A model generated the notes under the pieces. That model was not told the DNA's origin and made no database searches. It saw nothing but the letters and a program-made list of their open reading frames with translations. From Delphinus delphis (lineage: Eukaryota > Chordata > Mammalia > Artiodactyla > Delphinidae): a DNA stretch of 64,000 nt. This document shows positions 24,341-36,420 of this stretch, one piece after another (positions within the stretch are counted from its first letter, which is position 1; every line of letters starts with the position of its first letter). The DNA is taken from assembly GCF_949987515.2 (NCBI RefSeq), contig NC_082702.1:49755600-49819599 (forward strand), in the 5' to 3' direction. A program made the translations under genes and the position numbers.

Positions 24341-26570
24341 TAGCCATAGCGCACATGCCCCTTAGAGAAGGCCTGCGTCTTACATTTCTTCTGCGTCCTC
24401 CTAGTGCCTAGCAGAGCACGTAGATCTTTCTGGAGTGGTTGATGGTTGAGTGTCCACACCACAAGGGAGTGGGATAGGAGTGTAGGCAAGAGATTAATCA
24501 TAACAGATTTTACGTTTCTTTTATTCTTTAAAGATTTAAAGAATGTTTTGACTTCCCTCACTTGATTGAAAAGCATTCTTAGAAGTTAACTGGTATGGGC
24601 AATTTATTCCTATTTCTCCTTTTGTAAAATAGTGACGCTACCTAAGATCTGTGTATGAGGGACGCGTCAAATAATGCCTGTTTTCCCTTCATCTTTCTTT
24701 ATATCTGTGGTCAGCCTCGCCAGCCAGCCAGCCCACCAGTGAAGCACCCATCCCTTTTTCTACCCTTTAGTCGTATCATCCATCTAATCGAACTTCCTTG
24801 ATTGTTTGCAGAGGATCTGAGGTTGCCTGTGTAGGATCCATGTATAATCATCTCAAGAGGAAAAGGACCCAGATGAGGATTTTAGGGTTCAGAGGCAGTC
24901 AGGTAAATCAAGGGGTGAAGCACCGTCCAGGTATCTTGGCTATGAGTCTGTGACCAGATGCTGCATCTGGGCTGACGAGCTGTTTCCTGAGAGCCTCCTA
25001 GGGTCCAAGGGAAGAGGGGGATGCAGCCCACTGGACGAATCACCGAGCAGTGGTGCCACTACGACACGTCCAATCAGTAGTCACCTCTCTGTCTTTCCTC
25101 CTGCCAGGGGGCCAGTTGGGGCAGGAAGGGCAACCCGGTGTCTCTCAGAGTCAGTGCTTTACTCGCGGTCCATCTGAAGCACAAGAGGGCATTTACTAAT
25201 ATGCGAAGACTTGGGGATGTTTAATTTCTTTTTGGCTTTTATTTGGGGGGTATTACTAAGAGTAAGAAATGCAGCTCTCTGCCCTCGCGAATGACAGTGT
25301 GGGGCTTTGGGAAGAACTGGAAAACTCCCTAAGCGGCACGGTGCCCTGGGCCTTGGCGGGGACCACGTCACCTGCGTGCGGTTCCACAAGGTCGGCAGCT
25401 CCCGGGAAGCAGCGCCTCCGGCTCTGCTGCTTCTCACTTCACCTGGTGCCCTTGATGCCGGGCCAGCTTGTCGGGATCCTCATAAAATTCCTCAGTGATG
25501 GCTGCTTCTGCTCTCCGTACTTCCTGAAGTGAACATCTGTCTCATTGTTCACCTCCATTGCTTTAGTGCTTTCCTCATGCTTTCTCTCTTTCCAGACAAT
25601 AAACTTTATTTTCTTCCTAAGAATTCAGTCGACGCAAGGGTATTAGGCAGCTTGTTTGCACCTTTTAATTTCTGGATGGTTTCCAGGAAGGCTCTTTGCA
25701 GTGGCTCCAATGGGTTCATCTGTGACTCGTGGAATTCAGTGCGGCATTGTGTTTGGGTCTTTATCCGTTACCTTCTGTTTGGAAACATCTGTTTGGAAAC
25801 GTTTGCTGATGCTCTCCCCACACTCCTCCCAGTATCCCAGAAGTACAGGGGCTCATCTCTTTTTGCTTGGCATAGGGAGAAGACCGGGTGTTGGCTGATT
25901 TTTTTTTTTTTTGGAGGGGGTCAAGTGCGCAGGTATATGATTATTTCACCGAAACCCCTGTACTTCTATATATTGCCAAATGGCTTTGGAGAGGGAATCA
26001 GGCACTTCATTTCATTAATGGCTCTGCAGCCTGGTAATCAGCTCATCATTCCAGTTTAATTTCGGTGCCGATGTTGATGACATATTGAACAACAGTGGAA
26101 ACCCGTAATTACAGCTGGAAAACATTTCCATTTTTGAGAGACCATTGTTTTTCAGATGCACAGAGACACTCAGCAAACCACTTACTTTTCGCTTTTTTTG
26201 GCGTTCTATCGTTAATCTTTCCGAATTATCTATTCTGATATCTTTGCCAATAAATATATGGGTTTTTGTTTCTTGCCTCAGTGTAAGCATGTTCTTATTT
26301 AAACTCTGTAAACTGTTTAAATGTTCTTGTAATGATTGATATATTTCCATACAGTTCTGTTCAGTTACATTTATGTTTTTTTGTTTTTCATGTTTTTGTT
26401 TTTTCTTATGTAGCCTGTCTTTAAAAAAAACAAAACAAAACCCCTTTGATTATGGAAATTTCAAATATATTGAAAAGTAAGGCAGATAGGATGATAATGA
26501 GCCCCCATGTGCCAATCACCCCTGCTTCAGCAATTAGGAAACGGTTTTTCCCTGTTCAGTCATTGTTCCC

Positions 26571-26575
26571 GTGTG

Positions 26576-26606
<31 letters not shown>

Positions 26607-26630
26607 CTGTCTGTCTGTACACACACGTAT
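26571..26630. repeat. (GT)n microsatellite with CTGT units
   Basis: GT repeats with a single GC interruption run to 26606. Three CTGT units and ACACACAC follow, so the GT and AC parts can pair as a hairpin. Confidence 0.93.
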
Positions 26631-27373
26631 GCGTATATATTTTTTCTAGTGTATGCTGTATGGTGGTTTGCATTTCATGTGTTCAAATCAAATTTTGTTT
26701 AAAATAAAAGTGAAACCCCTCTGAGTCGTGAAGATTCAAAGCTCTGTAATGAAATGCTTCATTTTCCTGTGGGTTTGTGGGCACATGAGAGAATTGTAGT
26801 CCCCGGGCAGGGAAGGAGGAGGCATCGTGCTTCTCCACCTCATTTTAAGGCTTGCTCCCCGAAACCTCATCTCCAGTGCTCTGCACTAAGCAGACGTAGG
26901 GGCAGGGCCGTGGGGCAAAGAGGTGCTATGTGCAAGAGGATCCCGTGGAAGTAGAAGTTCCCATGCACAGCGTGTGACGTGAGTTGGGCCCTTTGCCCAA
27001 TCAGAGGTTAGATGGCTGACTTCTACATGAAGCTTGACTGTGTGTGGCTCTGTGTATCTTTGCCTCAGTTCCTTTTGCATTTTCTGAAACCCGATTATAG
27101 AGATACAGGAAGGGCTTTTCAGAAGGCTGAGGAAGGGATTACAGGCAGGGGATGCTGGATGCAGACTCTGCTTTCTCTCCCCTGATGCACATATGGCCTG
27201 GATGGCCCCTAGTTTGAATGGTGGCCCAAAAGTCCCTGATGTCTGGCAATACTCCTGTGACAGGAAGCAAATGGGTTGCTAGTGGGGTCCTCTGGGTAGT
27301 GCCGTAATGTCCGTATGGAAACCACTAGATTCTGTTGAGACCTTGCTTACGGAAGACCGCAGATAGCCCTCTT

Positions 27374-27398
27374 AACACACACACAAACACACACACAG
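27374..27398. repeat. (CA)n microsatellite, interrupted
   Basis: ACACACACACA, then AACACACACACACA; one AA interruption. Confidence 0.93.
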
Positions 27399-27769
27399 CT
27401 ATGGAAAGATAGGACGCCTCCACTGAGCCGTGTTCTTCCGTGCAAGGCCACCTCTCTTCCCATCAGTGGCTGTATTTTGACTAATTAAATCAGTGTGTGT
27501 AAGAGGGTGGCTTCCCTTTCATCTGTAACCTCCCTGAAACATTGTCTTTGTGGTATAGTCATAACCTTGATTGGGGGAATAGGATTGGGTATAATCAGAG
27601 CATGCCCTGGGACATAGTGATAGACTGTTTATGCTAAACATTTCCGTATACGTTATTCTCAGTATTCAATACAGCCTTGTGGGGTTGGAGATATTATAAT
27701 CGTTGTTGTTGTGAAGATTGTTACTATTATCAGTGTTAGCTGTGCTCATTGATCTCCTCCCCATTCAGG

Positions 27770-27945
27770 TACACTGCTGCATGCTTTATACTCACTACCT
27801 AATTGCACGCCCATGCACTCTTGCTGGCTATGTATAATTACCCCATTTCACCGAGTCTTGGAGAGTTTGCTGAATTACTTGTCATCACAGAGCTAAGTGT
27901 GGTAGAACTCGGATTCGAACATGGTCGTGCCTGATTTCTCTGCCT
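27770..27945 (-). mobile_element. MIR
   Basis: TATAATTACCCCATTTCACC, TTGTCATCACAGAGCTAAG and TAGAACTCGGATTCGAACAT follow reverse-strand MIR. A related short piece (TTTCCGTATACGTTATTCTC) lies at 27625-27700. Confidence 0.72.
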
Positions 27946-28089
27946 GCGGTTTCTCGCCTAAGAAGGGGAGAAGCCTTGATCCCAAGAAGGTCGAGTGCTT
28001 GTTCCCTTCTTTGTCATTCCCGTGCCTGGGGATTTGTTTCCTTGAGGGGGACTGAGTTATGCATTAGGGCTGGGCAGAGTACACATTCA

Positions 28090-28880
28090 AGATTAACTAC
28101 TTCTTTATTTAAAAAAAAATTATGCCCATGGTAAAATTTTAAATAACACAGAAAAATCGAAGGGACAAGTCTCTTCCCTTTAAACATCCATTAAACATAG
28201 TACTGCTACCAAAAGATAATCTCTTGTGTGTTCTTCCAGGAAATAAAATGCCTATGCCAGCTGTAAATTCATTCATGTATATTATATATTCACGTATCAT
28301 GTATCTGTTTCATGAAATTAGAACTCTGCTAATTAATTTTTTCCTGATTGAAAAATAACGTCGTTATTTTGACAGATTTCACAATCATAGTTACACATAC
28401 ACAAATCAGGAGTAAGTACTTCTGAGTCTCGGAAGCAATCACTGTTAACGTGGTGTGTCTCCTTTTTTCTTTTTTAAAATTCAAATATATTTGGATCTGT
28501 ACTTCTTAAAATTGCTATCACACTGTAGTCTGATTTTTTTTTCCTAACATATTTTGGCCATCTTTTCATATCAGTAAGTATTCTTTGGCAGTACCATTTC
28601 AGTGACTCCACGTTATGCCTTCATCACTTATTAAATGAATCCCTTCTTGCTGGGCACAGATGCCATTTTCAGTTTTTCACAGTCACCAGCAGTGCTCCTG
28701 GTTTACCTGGGCCAAGGGAGGCTTTTAATGTAAATTGATCATTCTTCTTCAGAAAGGTTGTTCCCACTTACACTCTTCCTTCAGCCTTGTCAGAGGGGCT
28801 CTTTTTCCACACTTTCACCATCACTGTGTATTTATCATTTTCTAATGATTTGTATTACTTGCCGAATGAGCACGCATTTG
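28090..28880 (-). mobile_element. L1ME-like fragments, antisense
   Basis: GCCCATGGTAAAATTTTAAA, ATAACACAGAAAAATCGAAG and, later, GAAGCAATCACTGTTAACG and CTTTGGCAGTACCATTTC resemble old L1ME 3' ends read backwards. There may be two overlapping insertions, since the landmark order partly repeats near 28335. Diverged. Confidence 0.6.
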
Positions 28881-29636
28881 ATTGATAACCGAGTACACTT
28901 GTCCCGGTATTCTTCTCAACTTTAAAAGTATGTTAAACAAAAACTTTTAACGTTTCACGTAAAAACCTTTAAAGCTCTCAGGCTAATCTGAAATGTAGCG
29001 TGTGCAAGTTGAGGTTTCTAATGTGCTTAATCCTTATTAAAGCACTAATCACCAGGGTGCCAAAACTGCTATAAGGAGAGCACTTAGAAAATGTAAGGGA
29101 TCAATAGTTGGTACTTAGGAAATAAATGAAACGACTTGTTGTTAGTTTGTTTTAAACCCACCTTGGGGCTGAAAGATAGAAAGACTTAAAATGAGTTAGG
29201 TTGTGAGTTTCTCAGCATTTCATAGCTTATATATTGAAACAGTTAATTGCATTCAAAAGCTACAGACATGAATGTAAATTATTTTTTTAATAACCTGAAT
29301 TTTCACTGGGGGGGAGAAACCTCTTAGAAGATACAGGGATGTGAGTGAGAGGCCCTGCTTTTAAGAAACTCAAAATTTGATGTGAGAAGCACATGAAGAA
29401 GCAAAGACTCTGTGCTAGATCCCTGCTTCCCACAGTGGGAGACAAGCGTGATAGACCCGGAGTGATCAGGGGGCACTTCCTGGAAGAGGTGACCATGACC
29501 TTCATTTTGGTTTGACACTGCAGTAGCATAGGGACCTAATTTTTGTGATTAGAATATTGATAGTATTCTGTGAAGAGGACAGTGCTCATGTTGTAAACTT
29601 TCCTTGCTTCAGTATCCAGTCATCATTAAATACTTT

Positions 29637-29957
29637 ATTTTTTAAAACTAGTGTTTATTTATTTATTTGTTTTTTAAAGATAGATTATTTATTTATTTAT
29701 GGCTGCATTGGGTCTTAGTTGTAGCACGTGGGATCTTTGTTGAGGCATGCGGGCTCTTCGTTGCGGTGCGTGGGTTTCTCTCTAGTTGTGGCGTGCAAGT
29801 TTTCTCTCTCTAGTTGTGGTGTGCAAGCTCAGTAGTTGTGCGCGGGCTTAGTTGCCCTGTGGCACATGGGGTCTTAGTTCCCCGACCAGGGATCGAACCC
29901 GCATCCCCTGCATTAGAAGGCAGATTCTTTACCACTGGACCACCAGGGAAGTCCCAG
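29637..29957 (-). mobile_element. CHR SINE, long form, antisense to WWOX
   Basis: The reverse complement of the SINE is seen: a T-rich start (TTTATTTATTTATGGCTGC), then repeated AGTTGTGG-like units, and the tRNA head read backwards ending CCACCAGGGAAGTCCC. A 10-bp duplication TAAATACTTT flanks it at 29627-29636 and 29958-29967. An internal TTTCTCTCTCTAGTTGTGG segment is a partial copy of the preceding unit. Confidence 0.95.
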
Positions 29958-30234
29958 TAAATACTTTTAAATGAGCTTAGTTAGTGGTTCTTAGATTTTT
30001 GGATTTCAGGATCCCCTAAACTTTTTCAAAAGAAAACAAAAATGAGGAGGACACCAACTTAAGTTTGCCAAAGTGTTGGGTTTTTTCTTTTCCTAAAAAG
30101 GACACTAATAAAAAAAAAAAAAACAAAATCAACAAATGTTACAACATGCCTCTATCAATAATCAACACTACTTTATAAAAGAAAGGGTATTTTAACACGG
30201 AACACCAACTCCAAAAGACAGTCATTTCATTGTA

Positions 30235-31120
30235 TTTTATGAACTTTTTTTCAGAATAACTTTAGGCTTACATAGAAGTTACAAAAATGCACAGCGGGTT
30301 TACCTACCTTCCCCTAATTTTAACAGCTTACCTAACCATAATATAATTATCAAAACCAGGAAATTGGCATTAGTTTTTAATACTTACTATACCAGCTTAA
30401 TCACAGTTTACGAGTTTTCCATCACTGTCTTCTTTTTAGAGCAGGATTTGGTCCACGATCCCATCTTATCTTTAATTGTGTCTTCTTGGTCGCCTCTAGT
30501 CTCTGACAGTTCTTCATTCCTTCCCTGTCCTTCCTGATCTTGAGACTTTGGTGCCTCTGATTTTTTTTTTTCTTTTATGATTAGATTAAGTTAAAGCAGA
30601 TTTTTGGCAAGAGCATCCTAGAAATGATGTTGTGTCCTTCTTAGTGAAGCAGGTCAGGTGGTGCATGATGTTGGTACATCTTTGACTGGTGATGTTAATG
30701 GTGAAGTCACTTTGATCATTTGGTGAAGGTGATGTCTGCTGAGTTTCTCCAACATCAATTTGTTACTAATTTTTTCTTCGTACTGCATAAATATTTGGGG
30801 GGAGATGCTTTGAGATTATGCTGTCATTCTCTTTCTCCTTAAACATTCACACGTTGACTTTCAACATCCGTGAGTAGATCTTGCGTATAGCAGTTATTAC
30901 AGTGGTGGTGTTTGCCTAATGGTGATTTTGTATTTCTGGCATTGGTTTCTACATTGATTCATTGGAGTTCTTCTGAAAGAAGAGCGATCCTGTCTTCCCC
31001 ATCTGTTGATTGATTCAATTATTTTATTTATATTAGTATAGATTCACAGGTATGTATTTTATTCTATAGTTTATAGTCCACTAATATCATCATTTATTTT
31101 GTTACTCAAATTGTTGCAGC
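30235..31120 (-). mobile_element. L1M fragment, antisense
   Basis: TTTAGGCTTACATAGAAGTT, CAAAACCAGGAAATTGGCAT, GAGCAGGATTTGGTCCACG, GTCGCCTCTAGTCTCTGAC and GAGACTTTGGTGCCTCTG are reverse-strand L1M landmarks. The rest continues through CATTGGAGTTCTTCTG and GATTCAATTATTTTATTTAT. About 890 bp with no ORF. Confidence 0.72.
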
Positions 31121-31914
31121 TTTGGATGGACCGTCTCCTTCAGGACCTTCTTCTGGTTGGCTTCTGTGATGGACTCTGCCATTTTGATGGAGTGAATTTC
31201 CCCTTTTCACTGTCCTCGTCCATGCTCCCCACCTTGGATTTCATGTCACCATAGGCTACTGAGAACAGAGGCCTGCTCTTTGGGACATACTGGCCTAGTG
31301 AACAGAAGGGAACTCAGGGGAGCATGCTCAGTGCTGAATCTGTGTCTTATGCCCCTGCCACCCCCTGCCCTTTAGAAACAATAAGAGAAGACATGAGGAA
31401 GTGGTGATGGGATGTGAATTAGGATAAAGGAAAAATAAACTGTCATGGTGTTGTGGGAAAGGCAGGTATTTCTTTTAGGATTGGAAAGGGCTTTGTCGGG
31501 GGGTGGGTTTCCAGGGAGCAGCCCGAGCTTAAAAATAATAGGCAAGGTTCATCAATAACTTCCTACGTGCAGGTGGGTGCTGGGCCCTCTAGGCTACAAG
31601 CCTAATCTTGTCTAACCCTCCCACAGTGAAGGAGATATTAACATTATGGTTCCAGGGTTCCAAGAGGTCAAAACACATTAAAGAGGTAGTTGAGTCAGGA
31701 CTGAATCTTGTTCCTTGGACCCCAGGGACTGTCACTGTGTACTTCTCACCACTGCCTCCATGTCACTCCTCCCGCAGTGAGTTCCAGGGGTAGGAGAGAA
31801 GAGCTCCTGCCTGCCCTCTGATGACAGGGTCATCCCCACCCACTCCCCACTGCAGCAGTCTATTCTATCCATTATCAGGAAAAAAGAATCACCTTTCTGT
31901 GTAGTCATAACTGG

Positions 31915-31953
<39 letters not shown>

Positions 31954-33494
31954 CGCACGCGCGCGTGCGTGATCCTTCACCCTTCTATGTAATCTGTGCA
32001 TTTGACTCTATTTATGTGTTCCTGTCATATCTTTCCAAAATTTTGCTTTTAGAGTGTGTTAGTGTGGGGAGTTGTGACTTGCAGTGATGTCATGAGAAAC
32101 CTGCATCCCAGAAGAGAAAATGTTCCTCTTTCTAGTGAATCTGCTTGGCCACCAGCGTGTTTTCTTCTGCCCACCCTCCTATATTTCCCATCCCTCAACC
32201 TGTCAGACAGAGGGTTGGTCTCTGGGAGAGGTCTTGGCAATACCAGGAGCTCTAAACCCTGTAGCTCACAGCTGGGAGGATGGAGGCTCCTTGGGGAGCA
32301 GGAACCTGCCCAGGGTCACAGAGGGAGCCAAGGGTGGGGCCCGACTGAGAAGCAGGGCAGTGGACTCCAGGCAGCCATTCTGCCATCTTGCCTTGGAGCT
32401 CCCTCAAGAATGCCTGCCAACATTCGACTGGCCAAGTGTATGAAAGGAATTCTTCAGGATGGTCTCTTAATAAATGCTTACATTTTCTCTGGGCCCCAGG
32501 CCAAATCCCACCCCCGCCCCCTATCTTGTTTTCAAGGTTGAACATTCTTTCGAGTTAGTGACCTTGCCTTTCTTGGCCTGTGGATGTCGCTTTCCATCCA
32601 TAAGCCTCCTTTCCAGGGACCGTGTTTGCAGGAAAGACTATAATTTTATTTTGGGTTTGGAGATACTGATTACATTTTAGCTTCTGGTATATTTTCTTAC
32701 CTGTCACAGCCATTAAATTTATCTTAATAGTCACTCTATCCTCCTGATAGCCAGTAAAGGGGGAATTGGATATTGTCTATCAATTGGCTAGTCTGTGAAC
32801 TAAGGCTGTATCTAATTACAAGGAATTGTATTGGTGCTGATTTATTAACCGTTTACTGTGCTTGGGAGAAGGTAGCGTTGTTAGTAGCACCGTTCAGCCT
32901 GGATGTAGCTTTCCAGGAGGGCAGGGTGCCCGGAATATCACTGATCTTACAGTTATTACTTTGTGTCATATATAATCTTGTTTTTTCCCTGCAACAAATA
33001 AATCTTTGGGACTCCCTGGAAAAAAAAAAAAAAAAGAAAGAAAAAAACATTTGTGGTTACAGTATAATAAAAATAAACCGTTTGTCGTGACTGCAGCTGA
33101 CATTTATCAGCCTGTTTGTGGGTGCGTGCGCTCTCTCTCTCTAATACAGAACATAATTTGTCACTTTGTAAATACATTCCAGTCTAAATCCCTGCCAGCA
33201 TCTGTTAGTGTTTGAAGGATTAATGTGCTACCCTGTGTATGTCTGCGCTTGCAGGGAACAGTGTAGCATATGATTATGGACCTTGGGAGAACAGGAGAAT
33301 GGGGCATTTTCTCTGCTTTTTCCTACGCGTGTGGTCTTTCTGGCCTTTTCCTGATCTCTCATCCTTTTCCTTTTCTGCTTAGGTACTTGGAATTTCATCA
33401 TTTGGAAGGATTCTGTGAGTCCCCAATATTCCTTCTCCCTTTCATAGAAAGGGTCATAGTGATCGTAGTTTACAGGCACTATGGGTGAACAGGG
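31121..33494. other. WWOX: Mostly single-copy intronic DNA
   Basis: Contains a faint antisense MIR (about 31550-31735), the Z-DNA-prone repeat at 31917 and an A16-type run at 33020. No exon recognised. Confidence 0.55.
31917..31971. repeat. (GT)17 with CG-rich alternating purine-pyrimidine extension
   Basis: (GT)17 is followed by ATGCGCACGCGCGCGTGCG and TG. Every step from 31917 to 31971 alternates purine and pyrimidine, 55 bases without a break. GC/CG steps cluster at 31953-31969. Confidence 0.95.
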
Positions 33495-33690
33495 TCAGAT
33501 AATCGGGGTTGGTTAGACTGGGATCCCTTCATCCGACTTACTCGACCTCAAGTTGTTTAATTTCCATTTACTCACTTGCAAAATGAATATGCGAATACCT
33601 CCCTCTTAAAGGCACGGAGGGTGAAGAAGGGAATCTTAGGTGGATGCAAAGCACTCAGCGGAGTGCCCGGCCCGGAGTACCTGGTGGGGC
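33495..33690 (+). mobile_element. MIR
   Basis: GACCTCAAGTTGTTTAATTT, CTCACTTGCAAAATGAATAT and AAGCACTCAGCGGAGTGCC match forward MIR, with the start decayed. Confidence 0.68.
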
Positions 33691-34674
33691 TGCCCCACCT
33701 TCCATCACGGTCGGCCTGATGGCTCTTCCTTGACGTGGTCCGTGACCCTCAAAGTGTCCACTGGAGGATCCCAGGGCCATGAGCCAGCTGGTGGTTACGA
33801 TTCTGTTTTGGTTTTCATCTTTTCTTGTTAGTGGGGTTCGTATTTGTTTGGAAATATTTGTATCCCTGTAAATCAGGTGCTTGGTGGGTTCTTGGCCGAG
33901 AAACCATCCTGCCAGTAAGAAACTGTGGTTCTCAGTAAGGCTTGGTACTGACTCCTAGCAAGATTGAGGGCTTTAAATCCCTCACCATTGGCAAAATGAT
34001 TCACATACCTGCTGGAAGGGCCATCCTTGCCTTCCCCAGCAGAAGGCATGAACTTATCCCGAATCATGATAATGTGACCTGTAATTCTTACTACTTTAGG
34101 GAATGGCTATAGTCTCTCATTCACCCTTAATCTACTGCTGTCCTCTGGATTGGAAAAATCCCAGGACATGGAAGAAATGTAACATTAGTAACTCTCCTAT
34201 GAGCAATCTCTTTATTTCATGTTTTCATTGCTTTGGTATTTTGTGTGTACTACTGCCTATCGCACCCAAATGGTTCCACCCACCCAAACTCTGCGTCTAC
34301 ATCTGCACCTCTCCTCTGTAATAAAAAACAAAGTGTGTAGTTCTCTTTTCATTAAGAGAAGTGGTGTTTTGTTGTTGCTTTGTTTTTGTTTTTCTGCACT
34401 ATAAATGCATATGAACAAGACAGAGATATCATGTTCACATACCCAGTGGACAAGATGGGTCTTCTCATTTGATGCTTGTTGTTAGGATTCTGGAGAGAAT
34501 CTTTAGCAGATCTGGGAACATGCCTTTGAGCTCAACGAAAAAAACGTCTGTCCTTCGCACCCTAAATGCCCAAGGATTGGTATACTTGGAAAATGTCTAG
34601 AAACCTATATTTCAAATTTTCGACAGGTTTTTATGAACTTCTAGAGTGGCCAAAGTATTTTTCAAAAAGGTCCA

Positions 34675-35030
34675 GGGCTTACCTGGTGGCACAGTGGTTA
34701 AGAATCTACCTGCCAATGCAGGGGACACGGGTTCGAGCCCTCGTCCAGGAAGATCCCACATGCTGCAGAGCAACTAAGCCCACGTGCCACAACTACTAAG
34801 CCTGCGCACTAGAGCCTGTGAGCCACAACTGCTGAGTCTACGTGTCACAACTACTGAAGCCTGCACGCCTGGAGCCCATGCTCCGCAACAAGGGAAGCCA
34901 CCACAATGAAAACCCCGGGCACTGCAGCAAAGAGTAGCCCCTGCTTTCTGTAACTAGAGAAAGCCCATGTGCAGCAACGATGACCAAACGCAGCAAAAAA
35001 TAAAATTAAATTAAAAACAAAATAAAAAAC
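34675..35030 (+). mobile_element. CHR SINE, long form
   Basis: It starts GGGCTTACCTGGTGGCACAG, carries box B GGTTCGAGCCC, and contains several CACAACTACT/GCTGAG units before an A-rich tail with AATAAAATTAAATT. It is longer than the copy at 10.7 kb by an extra internal unit. No convincing target duplication was found, so the 3' end is approximate. An opposite-facing short SINE begins about 85 bp downstream. Confidence 0.92.
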
Positions 35031-35112
35031 CTGTGTTCAAGCAGACATGTGGAATTTCAGGAACCATTTAGTGCTGATACTTACAAAGTGTAATACTCCC
35101 AAAATTCAGATT

Positions 35113-35325
35113 TTTTTTTTTTTTTTTTTTTTTGCGGTACGCGGGCCTCTCACTGTTGTGGCCTCTCCCTTTGCGGAGCACAGGCTCCGGACGCGCAGGC
35201 TCAGCGGCCATGGCTCACGGGCGCAGCTGCTTCGCGGCATGCGGGATCTTCCCGGACCGGGGCACGAACCCGCGTCCCCTGCATCGGCAGGCGGACTCTC
35301 AACCACTGCGCCACCAGGGAAGCCC
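35113..35325 (-). mobile_element. CHR SINE, short form, antisense to WWOX
   Basis: A run of about 22 T (the A tail read backwards) is followed by GCGGTACGCGGGCCTCTCAC and, at the far end, the inverted tRNA head CCACCAGGGAAGCCC. A 7-bp duplication TCAGATT is seen at 35106-35112 and 35326-35332. The body keeps many CpGs and a long uninterrupted tail, both signs of a young copy. Confidence 0.95.
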
Positions 35326-35587
35326 TCAGATTATTTAATAGGAGATTATTTTCAATGAACAGTGTTAACAGATACCGCTGAGTCCATTGTACACACTGCT
35401 TGGGACTCTTTATGCCGTGTGTTAGCTGTATCTTTATCTGATGGCCTGTGTGATCAGACAACACACACTTTAAGGCATGGTATGATGTTCTTCTTTCTCC
35501 TACATTCAGTGGAATCTGCAGCTTATATTAAGTACAGGACTGTCGGACTTAAGGAAGCACAGCCATCTTTCTTGACTCTTGTCCTAA

Positions 35588-35808
35588 TACAGGTTTCATC
35601 AAACTATGTCCTGCTAGGAGGAAATCCAGCCCAACACCTGTTTTTGTAAATAAAATGTTATTGCAAATGTCCATGCCCAATCCTTTCCATTATCTATGGC
35701 GGCATTTGCTTCCATGCCACAGAAGTCGAGTAGTTTGCATGGCTCGCAAAACCTAAAAAACTTACTGTCTGGTCCATTGGAGAAAAAGTTTGCTGACTTT
35801 TTAAAGGA
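35588..35808 (-). mobile_element. Non-autonomous hAT-Charlie element (MER58-like)
   Basis: The landmarks CAAACTATGTCCTGC, TTTTTGTAAATAAAATGTTATTG, CATTATCTATGGCGGC, GAGTAGTTTGCATGGC and GAAAAAGTTTGCTGAC appear in the order expected for the reverse strand of this very common ~220-bp family. The same family occurs in + orientation at 55.4 and 57.2 kb. The subfamily name is tentative. Confidence 0.8.
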
Positions 35809-36420
35809 CTCATGGCCATTTGGAAAGAAAAGTCTGTTTCACTAAATTAGAATGAGCAGGTGGTTAGATTAGTATCTTATTTCCACGCATATGGAAACAT
35901 TTCAAATTACACATGACTTAGTTATCAAACTTGGCTCTTTCAGAGCCTGGGGGATGGGGTGAGGGGAGAGGTGGAAGTCAGCTGTTTGTTTTTTTTTAAA
36001 ATCATAAAGTTACCATTTTAATGGTCAACATAAAAGAAAGAAGTGTAAAGGCTTTGGGTTCATGGAAAGAACAACATTCTTGGGAGTGAAGTACTTTTGG
36101 ACCCCACCATAATCTCCTGGATTTAGGGGTAATTTCAGGGTTAAAGAAAGTTCTGGCCCCAAAGCAATAATACTATCTTGTAAGGAGAAATGGCTTATCA
36201 GTGTGGAGGCGAAACTGAAATCCCCGTTCTGCCAGGTACTAATTAGATGATTTTCGAGCAGGTTTTTTGGATGCTTTCTCAGCCTTTGTTTTGTTTCTAA
36301 AGTACAGGTAATTAGGTCTACTTTGTAAGGGCTCAGCAGGGTAGAAGGTGGCAAAGTCCATAATCTTCCCTTCCCTGAACAGTACCAGCCGGAGGGTAAG
36401 ACCTCAGAAGTATGTAATTA

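Larger units (their letters stand above)
24341..27624. other. WWOX: Mostly single-copy intronic DNA
   Basis: Weak L2-like text at 24360-24460 and an L1-like piece at 26440-26570 before the GT repeat. The 176-residue ORF at 25529-26059 has no recognisable motif. Confidence 0.5.

Noticed and set aside
25529..26059. 176-residue + strand ORF, the longest open frame
   Set aside because: No recognisable motif, hydrophobic stretches come from T-rich DNA, and it reads through a poly-T/G run as FFFFFGGG. A frame this long is expected by chance in 64 kb.
32056..32545. 161-residue + strand ORF overlapping a 97-residue minus ORF
   Set aside because: Overlapping ORFs on both strands in GC-richer DNA, with no motif. 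Not supported as a gene.
33000..33050. GGGACTCCCTGG followed by an A run, resembling a SINE head plus tail
   Set aside because: Only about ten bases resemble the SINE start and there is no body or target duplication. Probably an independent A-rich run.
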